Source: Fasciola hepatica
Taxonomy: Eukaryota; Platyhelminthes; Trematoda; Plagiorchiida; Fasciolidae
Length of the DNA stretch: 64,000 nucleotides
Direction of reading: 5' to 3'
Assembly: GCA_948099385.1 (NCBI GenBank)
Contig: CANUEZ040000193.1
Span: 1,686,501-1,750,500, forward strand
Positions 1 to 11,171 of this stretch are shown here, piece by piece. Every line of letters starts with the position of its first letter. Within the stretch, counting starts at the first letter, position 1. The notes beneath the pieces are model-generated. The model saw nothing but the letters and a program-made list of their open reading frames with translations. It was not told the DNA's origin and ran no database searches. The translations under genes were made by a program, and so were the position numbers.

Positions 1-108
1 CTCACTAGTCCAAACTCTATTGATATATAAAGTTGAATCTGAGCCATTATCGATGAATGCATGAACTAAACAACTTCCTTTAGGACCAATTACACGAACA
101 GATATCAC
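1..108 (-). pseudogene. BEL/Pao-type protease remnant, left arm (cut by window edge)
   Basis: On the minus strand this reads VISVRVIGPKG, then VHAFIDNGSDSTL, then YINRVW before the window edge. A short hydrophobic lead, the D-N-G-S core in place of D-T/S-G, and a following S-D-S-T-L is the usual form of the retroviral-type aspartic protease of BEL/Pao retrotransposons, which would cut Gag-Pol polyproteins. It is identical here to the right-arm copy at 50030. No long frame surrounds it, so it is a relic. The family call is from motif memory; a gypsy protease is the main alternative. Confidence 0.55.
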
Positions 109-1810
109 ACATAAAACGTCCTCTGAGTATTGGTTTGGTTACACAATTCCAGTTCTGTTGCATTCGCAGCGCAGAAAACGCCCCGTTTTTCTTGATGCGG
201 CATCTCTTACACTTTATCATGGCATTCAGGTTTATTGCGTTACTTACATTGACACAATGAACCACAACTTGTCCTGCATTCAATCATGGAATGCTTATTT
301 TACCTAGCATGGTTGCCTCTCATTTCTAAGCTACAAACAAGTTCTTGAATGAGGTACAGCCGACACTATGTTTCCCAGACTTCAGGAGTCAAATTCGAGG
401 CAGCTTCAACTATCTGAATCTTTGGTTATCAGTACTACGCACTGGTTAGAAGATTGTCGGTCTGAACGTCGATGCATTCAGTATAACTGCTAGACTCGGT
501 ACAATTACCTATTTCACATAAAGACTCTCAACCAGGGTGTAGTACGAAAGAAGCACTCTCTAATGATAAGTGTGCCACAAAGTTGAGTTAAAAAGGCGAC
601 AGCGGCTTTAAGAGGATGAATAAACTAAGGAATAGGAGATGAGACTGTGTTTTACAATGACTTTCGCACACTCTACAGTCGAGGTTTGGAAATCGTTATT
701 CCGAATTCCACTATCGCTCAGGTAAATTCACGAATCCCGTATTGAAACAGGATTCATCCGATAAGTCTACGATAATTGCTTAATAAATAATGAGCAATAA
801 ACCTTTGCACAGAACTCAACCTTTTGGCCAAAATGATTCAGTAGAAGAGAAGCAGTTTACTTAGGATTTATGTAGTACGTTATTTGACCCAGCATCTAGT
901 TTGGCCTTTTGATGTAGGTAGTGTGACATTGTATATGGATGAGAGGACAAAAAACGTCTGGAAGAAGGAGTCCCGTTTGACGGGTTTTGCCTCTTGTAAG
1001 GTGTGCCCAACCATACGTATACTTGCACAACTCACAATACGTTTATCACTTTAGTCTCATGTGAATCGGAAGATGAGTTTATGGCCGAAGAGTCCGTTGT
1101 TTTACAAACACAAGATGGCTCTCCAAACGTTATTTAGTCGTTTATCAAAGACTACCTTCCAAACGAGGACCCTTAGTCTCAACTTCTGACTTCTGATGTG
1201 AGTAGTGTTCTAATCTGTCTAGGTAGCTCTGTGAAGGGGACAATTCTGCTTCTAAATGAAAACATTTGTTTGAACTAAAAACAATCAGTTTATATAGGAT
1301 AGTAAGTGCCCGCTGTCAAAACCAAGGTACAAATAGCGTTGGCCTAGATCTGCTCCATAATTAGGTCTTCTGACAGGCTCTTTTGGGTCCCTCCCATTTG
1401 GCTGATGTAGTTCCTCTAGGTTAAAACAACTCTTGGCCACTGAATAATTGTGCAGTATGCAAGAATCACTGTCTTCGGTGAAGGTTGCTCATGTTCGATC
1501 TGCAAAATACAAAAACGCAGAAAACACCATGAGCACAAAGACTCAGTAAATGCATCAACAGGATGCTACACTTACGTTTATGGAACACTAATATAGCTGC
1601 CAACTTCCTGCTCACTACAATGGATTCCGTGGAATTCAGTTTAAAAAAAGCTTGTTAGTCGATTGATTCATTCCGCTCAGTTTATTGAGAGTGATTGTTG
1701 GTGGCTGACTGGATGGTTTCGTTCTACTTCACCACAGGCTGATTGAGCCATCGACCGGCTTCGCTGCCCTGAGATTTAGCATCGATTTGGGCGGACAATG
1801 TCGTGCTGCC
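109..1810. other. Outer-arm stretch without recognised gene
   Basis: About 1.7 kb shared in reverse complement with 48328-50029, with scattered substitutions between arms. I see no open frame with recognisable motifs, no repeat of short unit and no RNA gene. It is probably untranslated or long-decayed transposon sequence. Confidence 0.5.
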
Positions 1811-2099
1811 TGCCAACGCTATCAGGCCGTCTATCGGCGAGTCATTCAATACCCTCACAAGTATTATGAGAACAAGGTGCTAAAACTACGATGGAGGGGA
1901 TCTCAAGTACAGGGTTGATTGGGCAGGAGAGTACTGGGTACACAAATCTGATGACCACCAAATCGGTCGTATGCTTCCGGCCGAATTTCGCCCCGTCATC
2001 TACATACGATACTATACTACTTACACTAAAAGGTCAAACTTGGGACTATGTGCCTTTGTTCCGAAAGTTATTCTTGAGAACCGACGAGATAATGCCTGA
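1811..2099 (+). pseudogene. Unrecognised coding remnant, left arm
   Basis: Two overlapping frames look like one interrupted coding region. The first, from 1811, begins CQRYQAVYRRVIQ and continues with PHKYYENK to a stop at 916-918 of the 1.9-kb line (1916-1918). The second, from 1914 to the stop at 2097, reads VDWAGEYWVHKSDDHQ, then RMLPAEFRPVIYIRYY. The composition is protein-like, rich in aromatic and charged residues, and the same frames are present in the right arm. I do not recognise the family. Position among retroelement debris suggests a retroelement or transposase gene, but that is inference. Confidence 0.35.
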
Positions 2100-2659
2100 A
2101 CAATCACCCTGTAGTTTCAAAACCGGGCTCTTTTACCAGGAGCATCCATGATAATTACGAGACTGAACCAAGTCAACATGGTCATATCTAATGATGCCAA
2201 CTGGTTGTCTGTCACAGCGGATTTGATTATCAGACAAACATATCACATCTCCCACATTTAGCAACTTCACCTTCGATGTTCATTCTTGTTTGACCTGGAG
2301 TGTCGATAGATGTTTTTGTGTCAAGCAGACGACTTGCTCCCATCGGATTAGGTAGGTGCTCGTCAGCGTTCTCAGTGTCCTTCCACCCACATTCGACCAT
2401 CCTCGCTGTAGCTCATTTAGGGCCAACTATGATTACCCTACTCAGTCCGAGGCTACGTAAACTAACAGCCTATCATGCAAATTCTCTCTATTTCAAATAA
2501 AGGCGAACTGAGAATTTCGCCGTTGGAGTCTTTTGGACATTCAAAGCTGTCAGTGTTCTTGCAGAGTGTAGAGGTCCTACCGAAACTCCAAAAGTTAACT
2601 CACAAAGATCGTGCTAAAATGCCAACAGATCAATTTCATCTTCGTCCTTCATTGAATGT

Positions 2660-2812
2660 CTTATTGATTCAAGAGTCACAACTTTATTGAGAGTTCATTC
2701 TGAGCTCCCACTAAGGTCAACTACTGTCCGAGTAGACGATGTTTCGCATACATCTATGACCGACAAGTCATTATATGACAATCGTAAATGTGTTGATGTT
2801 CATGGTGTGTAG
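2660..2812 (+). pseudogene. Retroelement protease-like remnant, left arm
   Basis: The frame from 2660 to the stop at 2810-2812 reads LIDSRVTTLLRVHSEL followed by VRVDDVSHTSMTDK. LIDSxxTTLL resembles the aspartic protease core L-[IVL]-D-S-G-A-T of LTR retrotransposons with the glycine replaced by arginine, which would inactivate it. The right arm has a longer open frame over the same segment. The call is tentative because only one motif supports it. Confidence 0.35.
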
Positions 2813-3665
2813 TTCCCCCAGATATGTTGCTCGGAGCAGCAAGCAAGGTACGAACTAGCCCTGCTTGTTTTTTGTCCCAATACGGTGTAAATTTATGACT
2901 GACCAGAATTAAACTATAGGCCATTTCGGTGAATGGCCACCACTGTATACTTTCTCTGATTTCAATTGGTGGATGTACCGGATATCCTCCGGCCACAACG
3001 CTCCGCCACCTGCGTAGCAAGCTGCTTTGTAACAATTTTCCCTTTTTATATCTTCCCAGAGACTATCCAAATCAGGTAACGAGTGTTGTTCATGAGATGG
3101 GTGACCTCGGTCTGTCCATCTTCCACGTTGATACGGTCGACCAATGAAGCTGTTTTTAGTGTGTAACATGCAACACCACTGAGTTTTCCATTTCAAAACT
3201 CAATCCAGATTTCATTACTTGAAAACCGACGGCCAACAGTCCATTCAGTCTTCTAAGTTTGTCGCTATTTAAACATGGTTCAATTTGCTTTGAATCTTGT
3301 CTGTATGAAGCTTTGATTTCTGCCGGGAATGAGTGTAGCCGAAGCAGATATATCACCGTTTTTCATGATTGCTTCCTCACAGTGCAGAATATTGACAGAG
3401 CACCTCCTTTGGGATACTACCTGGCTGCTCTTCTCTGGGCAGGCCAAATAGATGCAGCGATGGACCGAACACTTCGTCTGTCTTTTGACCCATCCTGCGG
3501 GAAGCTCCGTGAACCGATTCCCAGCAATCCAGAACAAGACCAATGGAGTTAATAATGACCAATCAAGTTTTGGTGATATCATTTATGTAATACATACGGG
3601 AAAGATCCGGAAATCCCTAGTAGCAGACTGCATCACATCGGGGATAATATAATTCATTTTTTGGC

Positions 3666-4991
3666 ACTGGTTGGCCGGCTTCATACACCAGTTTGTTCAT
3701 TCTGGGGGAAAGAATAACTCCCAACGGACTGATGAAATTCAGTTTTACTCATTATTCGAAAGAACGACGACAGAACTGTGTGCGCAAACAACCGTGGCAT
3801 CAGTTTAATCGACTTGGCCGTCAAAATGTTCCTCGTGATTTTGTTGAACCGCTTCTCAGCGATGTGGAACACATGCACGCGCCCGATTAAGGAGGCTTCC
3901 GCCATGGCACGGGATGCGTGGAAGGAATATTCACCCTCCCCCGAGTATCAAAACATCGGCCTAAGTTTCAGCGACCAACTGCAGCTTGTTTTATTGATTT
4001 TCGGTATGAATTCAACTCAGTTACCAGCGGACCGTGACGGACTGCTCTACAAGCGGAACAAATGCCCCAAAATCGTCCAAGTCTCATGAGGTCTTACTAA
4101 AAAAAAACATGTGCAAGAATACACGACTACGAAGAGGGGTCTAATGACTTCTTCCTCGAATGCGGTGTTTTATAAGGCTGTCGGTTGTCAACAGTGCTGT
4201 TCAACTACATTGTCAATGGAAAAATGCGTCGGGCGCTCACTGGTTATCCTGGTATTCGGCTTGGCACCAATGCCTTCCGCGCTGACCTTCAATTTGCAGA
4301 CGACATCGTCATTCTCCGAGACAGTCCAACTGCCCACAGCCGGTTAACAATCGCAAAGAATCTTTTTTGTAAAATCCATGGGACTAGAGATTAGTGAGAC
4401 GAAGACCAAGATCCTTTCGATAAACGGTACACAGTTCATCCTCCCAATATATTTGAACGGCGAACATATTGAGCACGTCCTGCAATTCAAATATCTGAGC
4501 TCCTCGATACTTCCAGACTGACAAGCCAAAGACGAAATCTAGTTGCACACTGACAGTGCCAGGATTGCATTTTTTGAGCTTGGCAAAGCACTCTGGGTGC
4601 GATGTGAAATCAGTCCATGGACCAAAGTTCGTGTCTCTCCGGTCGCTACCCGTCCAGTACTGAACTTCGGTTGCAAGACGTGGCCGCTACAAGTTGAGGG
4701 CACCAGAAAGCCATAAAAACTTAACCTATGCTGTATCGACGAATACTAAGAGTGGCTTGGCCAGCAAAGCTTCCAAACGAGACAAGAAGGTACCGGTGCT
4801 TCGACAACGACGAGCTGTCAGTGTTTCTCCAACCTCGAAGACTGCAGTGGTTGGAACATGTCCCACAACGTCTGGGCACAAAGATATCAAAACCGCGCCA
4901 ATCTCCTGTCCCATGTCCAGGATGGTGTGTTCGGCTTGCAGGACAGCTGGAACAGGGGCCAGTACTGTCAAATTGGACGTTGGTGAATTAG
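3666..4991 (+). pseudogene. RTE/SR2-like LINE reverse transcriptase, left arm, broken
   Basis: Frame-shifting pieces line up in the order of an RTE-clade Pol. At 3778 CANNRGISLIDLAVK is the RT block usually written N-Y-R-G-I-S-L. Near 3990 CFIDFRYEFNSV is the motif A region with its aspartate. At 4185 TVLFNYIVNGKM precedes FADDIVILRDS, whose catalytic FADD (4293-4304) is intact. After about 4560 come ARIAFFELGKALWVRCEI and TRPVLNFGCKTWPL, the conserved post-RT region. Several stops and shifts make it non-functional. The apurinic-type endonuclease expected upstream is not visible. The enzyme would copy LINE RNA at a nicked target. The strand is opposite to the flanking BEL pieces. Confidence 0.78.
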
Positions 4992-5598
4992 GATTCCAGT
5001 CTGTCTACGGCGTTCGCTGTTCGATTTCCTTGTGCTCAGGTATCACACCCGATCGCCGTTGATGAGAAAGGGACAGTTTTCGTCTCCTTGTGCATCACTG
5101 GTGGACGATTTTCTACGGAAGCAAAAAATCCAGTACCGATGTTGCGAGTGTAGTGTAAAACGATTTCGGAGTCAGTGTTGTAGGCTGCGTTCCAGCTTAT
5201 TTAAACGAAACACCGTTTCAACGGCGCAGCTACTCATACTACGAACGCAGCTTCACTCGATTCCAATCTCAGAATGGACACGATTTTTAGTAGTCCAGCT
5301 TTCGGTTTGAAACATTGTTATTTGCTGCTCTGACGGCCATTCATTTCCACCCAGCCACTGCGAGTTATCACTTCTTATCGCATTTCGGATGGGTCGGAAA
5401 ACAAATGTATGTGTACATTCTGCAGTGATCAAGTGGGCGACATACTCCATCGTTTTTGAACACTTCCGGCTGTGACGAACCGGTAAGCCATATTTGCCAT
5501 GCTTTGTGATAATCACCATCTAGACCGACATCTTATTCCACGTTCTGCCTGGACAGTTGAAGTGATTTTTGCTTTCTAGAATCAAGAAAAACGAAAAC

Positions 5599-6020
5599 CT
5601 AACTGGTGTCACACAGGGTCGCCTCAATTGATATGATTCTCTTGCTGGTCATTGATCGTTCAGTCTTATCGGTTCCAGTTTCCTCAAGGGTGCGTTTCAT
5701 GGAATGCCTTACCCCACCATATCTCTCGGTCTCTGGGATAATTTGAAGAACAATATAGCTTTCAGACATCCATTCTGTTGGTCGAAACTCACTCTCAGTC
5801 AACATAAGTATTAGCTGAGATATATGTCGAACTGCAGTATGATATTTGTCAGTTGATCTCAAATCGCGATCGACATGAACAATATTTTTCATACTTCTTC
5901 AAACTATAGGACCAAATTCATTTCATCATTGATGATCGGTTTATTGGTACAAAATTTGCAAGAAAGTTCTAGGAGATTGCTCCAAATAGATGGACAGTCA
6001 CATGGTGTTCCACGGAAAGC
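5599..6020 (-). pseudogene. BEL/Pao reverse transcriptase remnant, left arm
   Basis: On the minus strand, MEHHVTVHLFGAIS near 6020-5980 matches the BEL/Pao RT block V-x-L-F-G-A-x-S-S-P. The 97-codon frame from 5892 contains VHVDRDLRSTDKYHTAV, the counterpart of F-Y-V-D-D-L-L-x-S, then EFRPTEWMSESYIVL and IPETERYGG, as in the conserved R-L-T-K-W-x-S-N-S and I-P-E-x-x-R blocks. The catalytic D-D is altered to D-R, so it is dead. It lies on the opposite strand to the neighbouring LINE and downstream of a 777-bp arm-specific segment. Confidence 0.7.
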
Positions 6021-6031
6021 ATCCCTTTATT

Positions 6032-6808
6032 CAATGGTGAATTTAACTTACAAGAAAATTTCTTGCATGTATATTGTAAGGGCAACGTGGCCCTATATGT
6101 TTCCACAGCGAACCTCGAAAAGAGGGGTGATCGGATGTGATTCTAGCATTGTGCATCCTTCCACTGAAGTCCCTGATTCTCAGCCGTACAATTCAAAACC
6201 CCGGATCTAATCCAGTTTCTTTGGTTGAACTTTAGGCGGAGTTTATCCATTTGGCTTTGTTATGAATAAGGCCACCTGGCTGAAAATATTCAAGTTTTAG
6301 TTGGGATACCTGTTGGAGCCACTGTTATGACACACGAGTTCTTTTCTACGATCTGAACTAGAAACCGACATACCTAATTTCAGTTCGCCACTCCAGTCTG
6401 CAATGACGAATCAGAAGACAACAATGCAACACGCCAAAACAACTGCGTATTTAAAGGATTTACTACGTGTCATTGAAAACGAAAATGGAATGTTCATGAA
6501 CTCGGGCGTCCTGTTTGGTTCAGGCCTTGGTGGGCCGAGTTAGTTGATAAACCCTATGCCGGACTGATCAATAAAATTCGGTCCAGTTTGAGTTGCACCG
6601 AAAACGACTGCTCCGTTAGCTGAAAAGGGTTTCACTTTGTGTGATCTGACAAGTTATTGGTCATTTTTCCCGTTCTGACAGCCACCTCTAGAGGTATTTT
6701 GGTCGCTTTATTACCATTAATCGATGGTCAAATAAGCGATTTGACAGCGGTTGCCAGGAGAGGTGGACTTCGCCTTATCCGCCTTGATTTCTTATCCTCG
6801 AATTTACA
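6032..6808 (+). other. Left-arm-only 777-bp segment
   Basis: Left and right arms match up to tttattcaa and resume at gggctcact. The left arm has about 777 extra bases between them, the right arm none. I see no terminal repeats or clear target-site duplication, so a deletion in the right arm is as likely as an insertion in the left. The segment has no recognisable gene; since it interrupts a BEL/Pao Pol relic it may be part of that element retained only on the left. Confidence 0.8.
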
Positions 6809-7344
6809 GATTAAGGGCTCACTTTTTATCCTGCTTGAGAGCCTCGCTTTCATGAGATAATTCGCCGAATTCCGTATCGTATAAATGTTTGAGTGCATCA
6901 TGAATGCTTATCTCATGAAGGCTGAACAAGTCACTTATGACTATTTTGATTCGTCATTTGACGTTTGCCACAAGAATGCCCAGTCAATTATTGTGCGTGC
7001 AGCACAGGGCCCTCTACGTTTTCCCACCTATGGAGCAAGACACAGTGAGCCTCGGGCATGTTAAAATCAATCAAAACACATCGACGTATGCATTCGTCAC
7101 TTACTCAGACGGAATCCTTCTCGAATGTTGGTCAATGGTTTGCCATAGCTTTATTAGAATCTGTCGGTCTCGTGGGTAGAGTATGCACGGCGAAAGCCTG
7201 AGGCACACTGATGGTTTCTGTATCCACCAGTGGCAATAGATCTAGCTTGAGTTTGTCTGACATATTATAATGCGTGCCTCATAGGGTATTGCACTTTACC
7301 GACGTTATTTCACACTCTAGAAATGTCTTTGTGCAAACTGCCCA

Positions 7345-7554
7345 GTGTCTGATGTTGTACGGGATCCCGTATACAAAGATGCGACCGCTCCAATCACTCA
7401 TTTATATTTCATGACTCATTCGGGGATCACCAAAACTAGCGAGTTTATCTGGGTTGGTTATAAAAAGCACAGGGTCTTGTATTCAGTCGGGCTCTTGGAT
7501 TCCTCACATAGTTGTGTCCTTGTTTCCCCACATCCCCACCGTGGCACGATGTGA
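7345..7554 (+). pseudogene. Possible integrase zinc-binding remnant, left arm
   Basis: A 69-codon frame contains MTHSGITKTSEFIW, resembling the H-x-G-I-x-K-T entry of the N-terminal zinc-binding domain of LTR-element integrases (H-P-G-I-x-K-T). The second half has no C-x-x-C pair, so the domain is not complete. The identical peptide is encoded in the right arm (42605-42814, minus). Only one motif supports the call; it may be chance. Confidence 0.22.
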
Positions 7555-7617
7555 GTCACTCAGAAACAAGAATGTTCAGAGGAAGTGAATCTTTAGTAAG
7601 AAGAGTTGATCAGATAA

Positions 7618-8170
7618 ATAAGGATGAAATAATACAAATGGATTCAGATACTCACACTTCGTGAAAGCGAATCATATATTAACGGGATATAATTTTTAAG
7701 GATTCAACAACAGATGGGGTTGGTTACAATGGATACTGAGCAACAAGTAGTTCAACGAGTCCTAAAAATCGAGAAGTTTGGTTTAAAGTTTTCTACGACA
7801 CTAATATTCAGTTATAATAGCAGTCACATTGACAGTGAGCATTAGTCACAACCAATTCAAGGTTCTGTAAATCACTTTGACAGACTTGCCGTGTGATTGA
7901 GGAAAGGCTTAACACAAAAGTCCCTCTCAATCGTACTTGTTCCCAAGATAAACAGATTCGTTTGATTAGGCAGAACAAACAGCTATATTTCCTGAGAGTT
8001 ACGACGGAAGCCAACCTCAGAGCATGAAAAGAAGCAATTGGTGATGGTAGGAGAGATTACCTGGAACGAAGTAGGGTAAAGCGGTCCATTTTGCTACCAC
8101 GCGAAGTGCTTCAAAGTCGAAACAACGGATTGGTCCAAAAACTGACGGGAAAAAAATGAGGATCAAGAGG
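7618..8170 (+). repeat. Dispersed 550-bp unit with coding remnant, left arm copy
   Basis: This block recurs at 41989-42541 (minus) and 51331-51882 (plus). In the last place it sits inside a gypsy gene, which shows that it moves or is duplicated as a unit. From 7881 a plus-strand frame reads QTCRVIEERLNTKVPL, then QLYFLRVTTEANL, a stop, then KEAIGDGRRDYLERSRVK and REVLQSRNNGL. The protein family is not recognised. The left copy differs from the other two at many sites between about 7805 and 8165. Confidence 0.7.
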
Positions 8171-8338
8171 TGAACCTTTCTAGTGCCAAACTCAGTGTCA
8201 GTAGGAATTACGCTGGTTCACTTGTTGAGAACATTGATAGGGAAATGAAATGGGATGAAGAATGTTCAAATTCACACGAAGTTATATTGGCTCGAAAGAT
8301 TCCTCTGAGAAACGTGTAGTGAAACGGCTGATGCGGTG

Positions 8339-8549
8339 TGACTGCAACCGCGTTTATTCCAAAATTGAATGATCAAACAGTCACACGCAGGAATTGTACG
8401 TGCAGATGCGTGTGTCAGTAGAGTCAGTTGACTGCGGATCGATTGGCATACGAAGCAAACGAGAGTGGACGGTGTAGCAGGACTGAGAACAAAAATCAAT
8501 TCTTCAAATGTTTGGACCGACGCGTAGAAATCAATACAGGCTCTACAGT
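8339..8549 (-). repeat. Downstream LTR of gypsy element, left arm
   Basis: Similar to 10969-11171 in the same orientation. Both contain, read on the minus strand, attgatttttgttctcagtc and the run ccgtccactctcgtttgctt. Compared with the other LTR there are many substitutions, so the insertion is old. The right-arm partner is at 41610-41820. Confidence 0.72.
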
Positions 8550-8600
8550 ACTCCCCACCCAGAGCATCGCATAGTTGTGCAAAGATGCTCGCGGAAAAAA

Positions 8601-10069
8601 CTATGGTTGTGGAAAACGCACAGGCTTAACAATATTGCGGCCAGAACGGGTTGTGAGAGAAGGGACAGTGTCAGTCTCTTGCCGACTACTCAGTTCATTA
8701 GAAAAACGAGGACTGGTATCGTGCGAAACAGAAGTAGAAGTTTTCATGGAGGGAACCGAAACCATATATTCTGAATCAAGGTGTGCTACTATGAGGCGAT
8801 CAATACTGACAGTGTCTGGCCAACCAGCTTTACCGACGACAAAATATTTCGTTTCTCTTTTCGGGAAATGACATGAAACGGTCCTGAGTATGCTGTATGC
8901 AGTAGGGGTTTACCTCATCACAACGAAGAAAAACATGAGAGCACTTAACAAGTCTTTGGAGAAGTGAGTGTGACGAATGCATGACCGATCTGGGAGCGAA
9001 CGGAGTGATTTGATTTACAACTGTAATTGTCGAGCAAAACTGGAGGGGTCAGTAAGAACAACACTGCGTCCGAATTGCTTGCCGGGCAATTGTAGGGATT
9101 TGCTGAACACCAAACCTGGTTAGGGAAGGCCACCTGTCAACTTCACAGAGGGAGAGGTGGAGCTGAAAGGGAAACTTTGAATTGTCTATGACAGCGCTCC
9201 ACATATCCATTAGATGATAGATGATACCTTCACTATCAACATGATGACCAAGGAAACCAACAGATTTTGCACCGAGCATAAATTTAAAGATATTGACTGA
9301 GATACCACAATCTGGGAAGCTGTAGAATACCTGGGGCAAATGTTCACCACGTTGGTTTTCGTCCGTGCTAGCAACGATGACGTCACCAATATAAACGAAA
9401 GTAAACTTTAGACCACGGAGAACTCGATCTATGAATCGCCGGCATGTTTGAGCAGCGTTTGTAAGCTGGAAGACATACGGAAAAATTCATACAGTCGAAA
9501 TAGATCCGTTATTAATGTCTTGGGAACATCTTCAATAAACGAGAAAGCAATTGTCACACAAACTGCTGTAGAGTCCGTGAATGTGTAGAATTGGATAACT
9601 GTCGGGTACGGTGGGGTTGTTATGGGTGCGATAAGCATCACACGGGCGCCAGTCATCGCTGTGCTTTAGAGCCATATGAAGTGGGGAGCCTCAAGGACTA
9701 TTTGATGGGCGAATTATCCCCAAGTTTAGCTTATGTTCCATTTTTGCTTTTCCTATCGATGTTCATCCAGGAAATAACCGATGAGCACGCGCTCAGATTG
9801 TTGAACTTTTGGCGACATTATGATGTTGGACTCTGCGCGGTGCTTGTGAAGAGTATAATTTTGGTTGTGTGACTGTTGGAAAATGAAGAAAAATGAAGAG
9901 CGTACTGTCATGGAGGGTATCCCGAGAAAGTTGATGGAGGTACTTGTGCCGTATATTTTGATAGATGTATTGCTGTCCAAAAGAACACGGTGTCTCACAT
10001 CAACCACAAGTGAAAAGTCAGAAAGGAAATCATCTCGTGGCAATCCAGGGTAACTGTCGGCGTTAACCC
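8601..10069 (-). pseudogene. pol: gypsy Pol remnant (PR, RT, integrase end), left arm
   Basis: Minus-strand order: GLPRDDFLSDFSLVVDVRH (end of aspartic protease, normally L-G-A-D-F-L), a linker, FQLTNAAQTCRRFIDRVLRG and the YIGDVIVAS block of RT, LGHHVDSEGI, then directly NGYVERCHRQ of the integrase core, VLTDPSSFARQL, SHVFLRCDEV, SVDRLIVAHLDSEY and a terminal TRSGRNIVKPVRF. The first RT aspartate is glycine (YIGD for YxDD). RNase H and the first two thirds of integrase are deleted. Several frameshifts are needed to read it, so it is inactive. Confidence 0.78.
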
Positions 10070-10313
10070 AGGTCAGTGTCAATAGCTTTTATTAGTAAAT
10101 CTTTATTGAGGAGCTATTGGCTGCTTGCAGAGAGGGACTAGTAGGTCGCAAACTGTGTTCACCAGAGGGAATTGGGATGACACTGACCTCAGTACATGTA
10201 TCAGCCGGAAACTTTATTCCAGTAGACGGATGAAAGATGTGGAAAAGGGCGACAAGGAAAACAGCATTCATCTGGGAAGTGATGTTGGCAGTTTGTTCTT
10301 GCAGATCGGAGAT

Positions 10314-10721
10314 TCAATCGGAAACTGATATTTGCGACGTCGAAGAGGCCAGCATGCTTATGGGGCTTGCTTTCAAGTGTCTGTCAGCGGCGGCTGCTAG
10401 TTTCTCAGTCGGAAATTCTGGTATAAAGGACACAGAAATTCTCTTGGTCGAAGGAGAAACTGGTTTCAACAACCGATGTCTTAGGAAATAGTCATTAATT
10501 TCATGTGACTGCAAAAATTGCTTCATGTATCATAGAAGTTGAAAGGGCTTGCGATCGCCGAGGGGAAGATTCGTGAGCAAAGTTTCGATACGATATCGAT
10601 CAGACAATCCGATCCGCTGGATAATTGCATGCTTGATTGTGTCGTAGGGATTGTTTGAATGGGTTTCATGATTCAGATCCCACTTCTTCCGCAACTTTGT
10701 CAGGAAGGCCTTGAATATCAT
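10314..10721 (-). pseudogene. gag: gypsy Gag remnant, left arm
   Basis: The minus-strand frames from 10721 and 10526 read NPYDTIKHAIIQRIGLSD, LTNLPLGDRKPFQLL, MKQFLQSHEINDYFLRHRL and STEKLAAAADRHLKASP in one frame series. These match the order NPYDxLKxxLIxR, GDRxPSQLLRxM, F-L-R-x-L-W-L-x-x-L-P and I-A-D of capsid-like Gag from CsRn1-type elements. The protein would form the particle that packages element RNA. A stop between the two frames (after QLL) and lack of the C-terminal part make it a relic. Confidence 0.75.
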
Positions 10722-10968
10722 GTGAATGCATTGTAGACTGACGACGCACGCGATTGATGTGGAAAATTGCCTCTATTTGTGCGAACTATATTACTTTGTT
10801 TAACACCGTGACTGAAGCCTCGAGGGAGTTATGGTTGATTTTGGTACCATTATAATCCATATCCGATGAGAATGGTGAACAAAATGTGGTGATATAATTT
10901 GTAAATGATGGGTTGCAAACACAATAACTAGAATCAGAAACGCAAGCATACCAAGTTGTTGGTAAGAG

Positions 10969-11171
10969 GCTGACGCGTTGCTTCCAAAAGTGAATGATCC
11001 AACCATTGCAAGCAGAGAGCCAACGTTCGTGTGCGTGCGTCGGTAAAGTCAGTTGACTGCGGATCGATTGGCATAGGAAGCAAACGAGAGTGGACGGTGT
11101 TTCAGGACTGAGAACAAAAATCAATTCTGTAAATGTCCGGAACAATGCGTAAAAATCAATACGGGCTCTAT
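10969..11171 (-). repeat. Upstream LTR of gypsy element, left arm
   Basis: Partner of 8339-8549. Exact ends are uncertain; similarity begins near tagagcc, read on the minus strand, and fades after about 200 bp. A primer-binding site could not be identified with confidence. Confidence 0.65.

Larger units (their letters stand above)
8270..11171 (-). mobile_element. CsRn1-like Ty3/gypsy element, internally deleted, left arm
   Basis: Two direct repeats of about 200 bp (8339-8549 and 10969-11171) bound a minus-strand gag-pol relic with the order Gag, protease, RT, end of integrase and Pol tail. A full element of this group is normally around 5 kb; here about 2.9 kb remain because RNase H and most of integrase are missing. 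Frameshifts are frequent. The element is the mirror of 38988-41889. Clade assignment comes from the Gag and Pol tail motifs. Confidence 0.8.
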
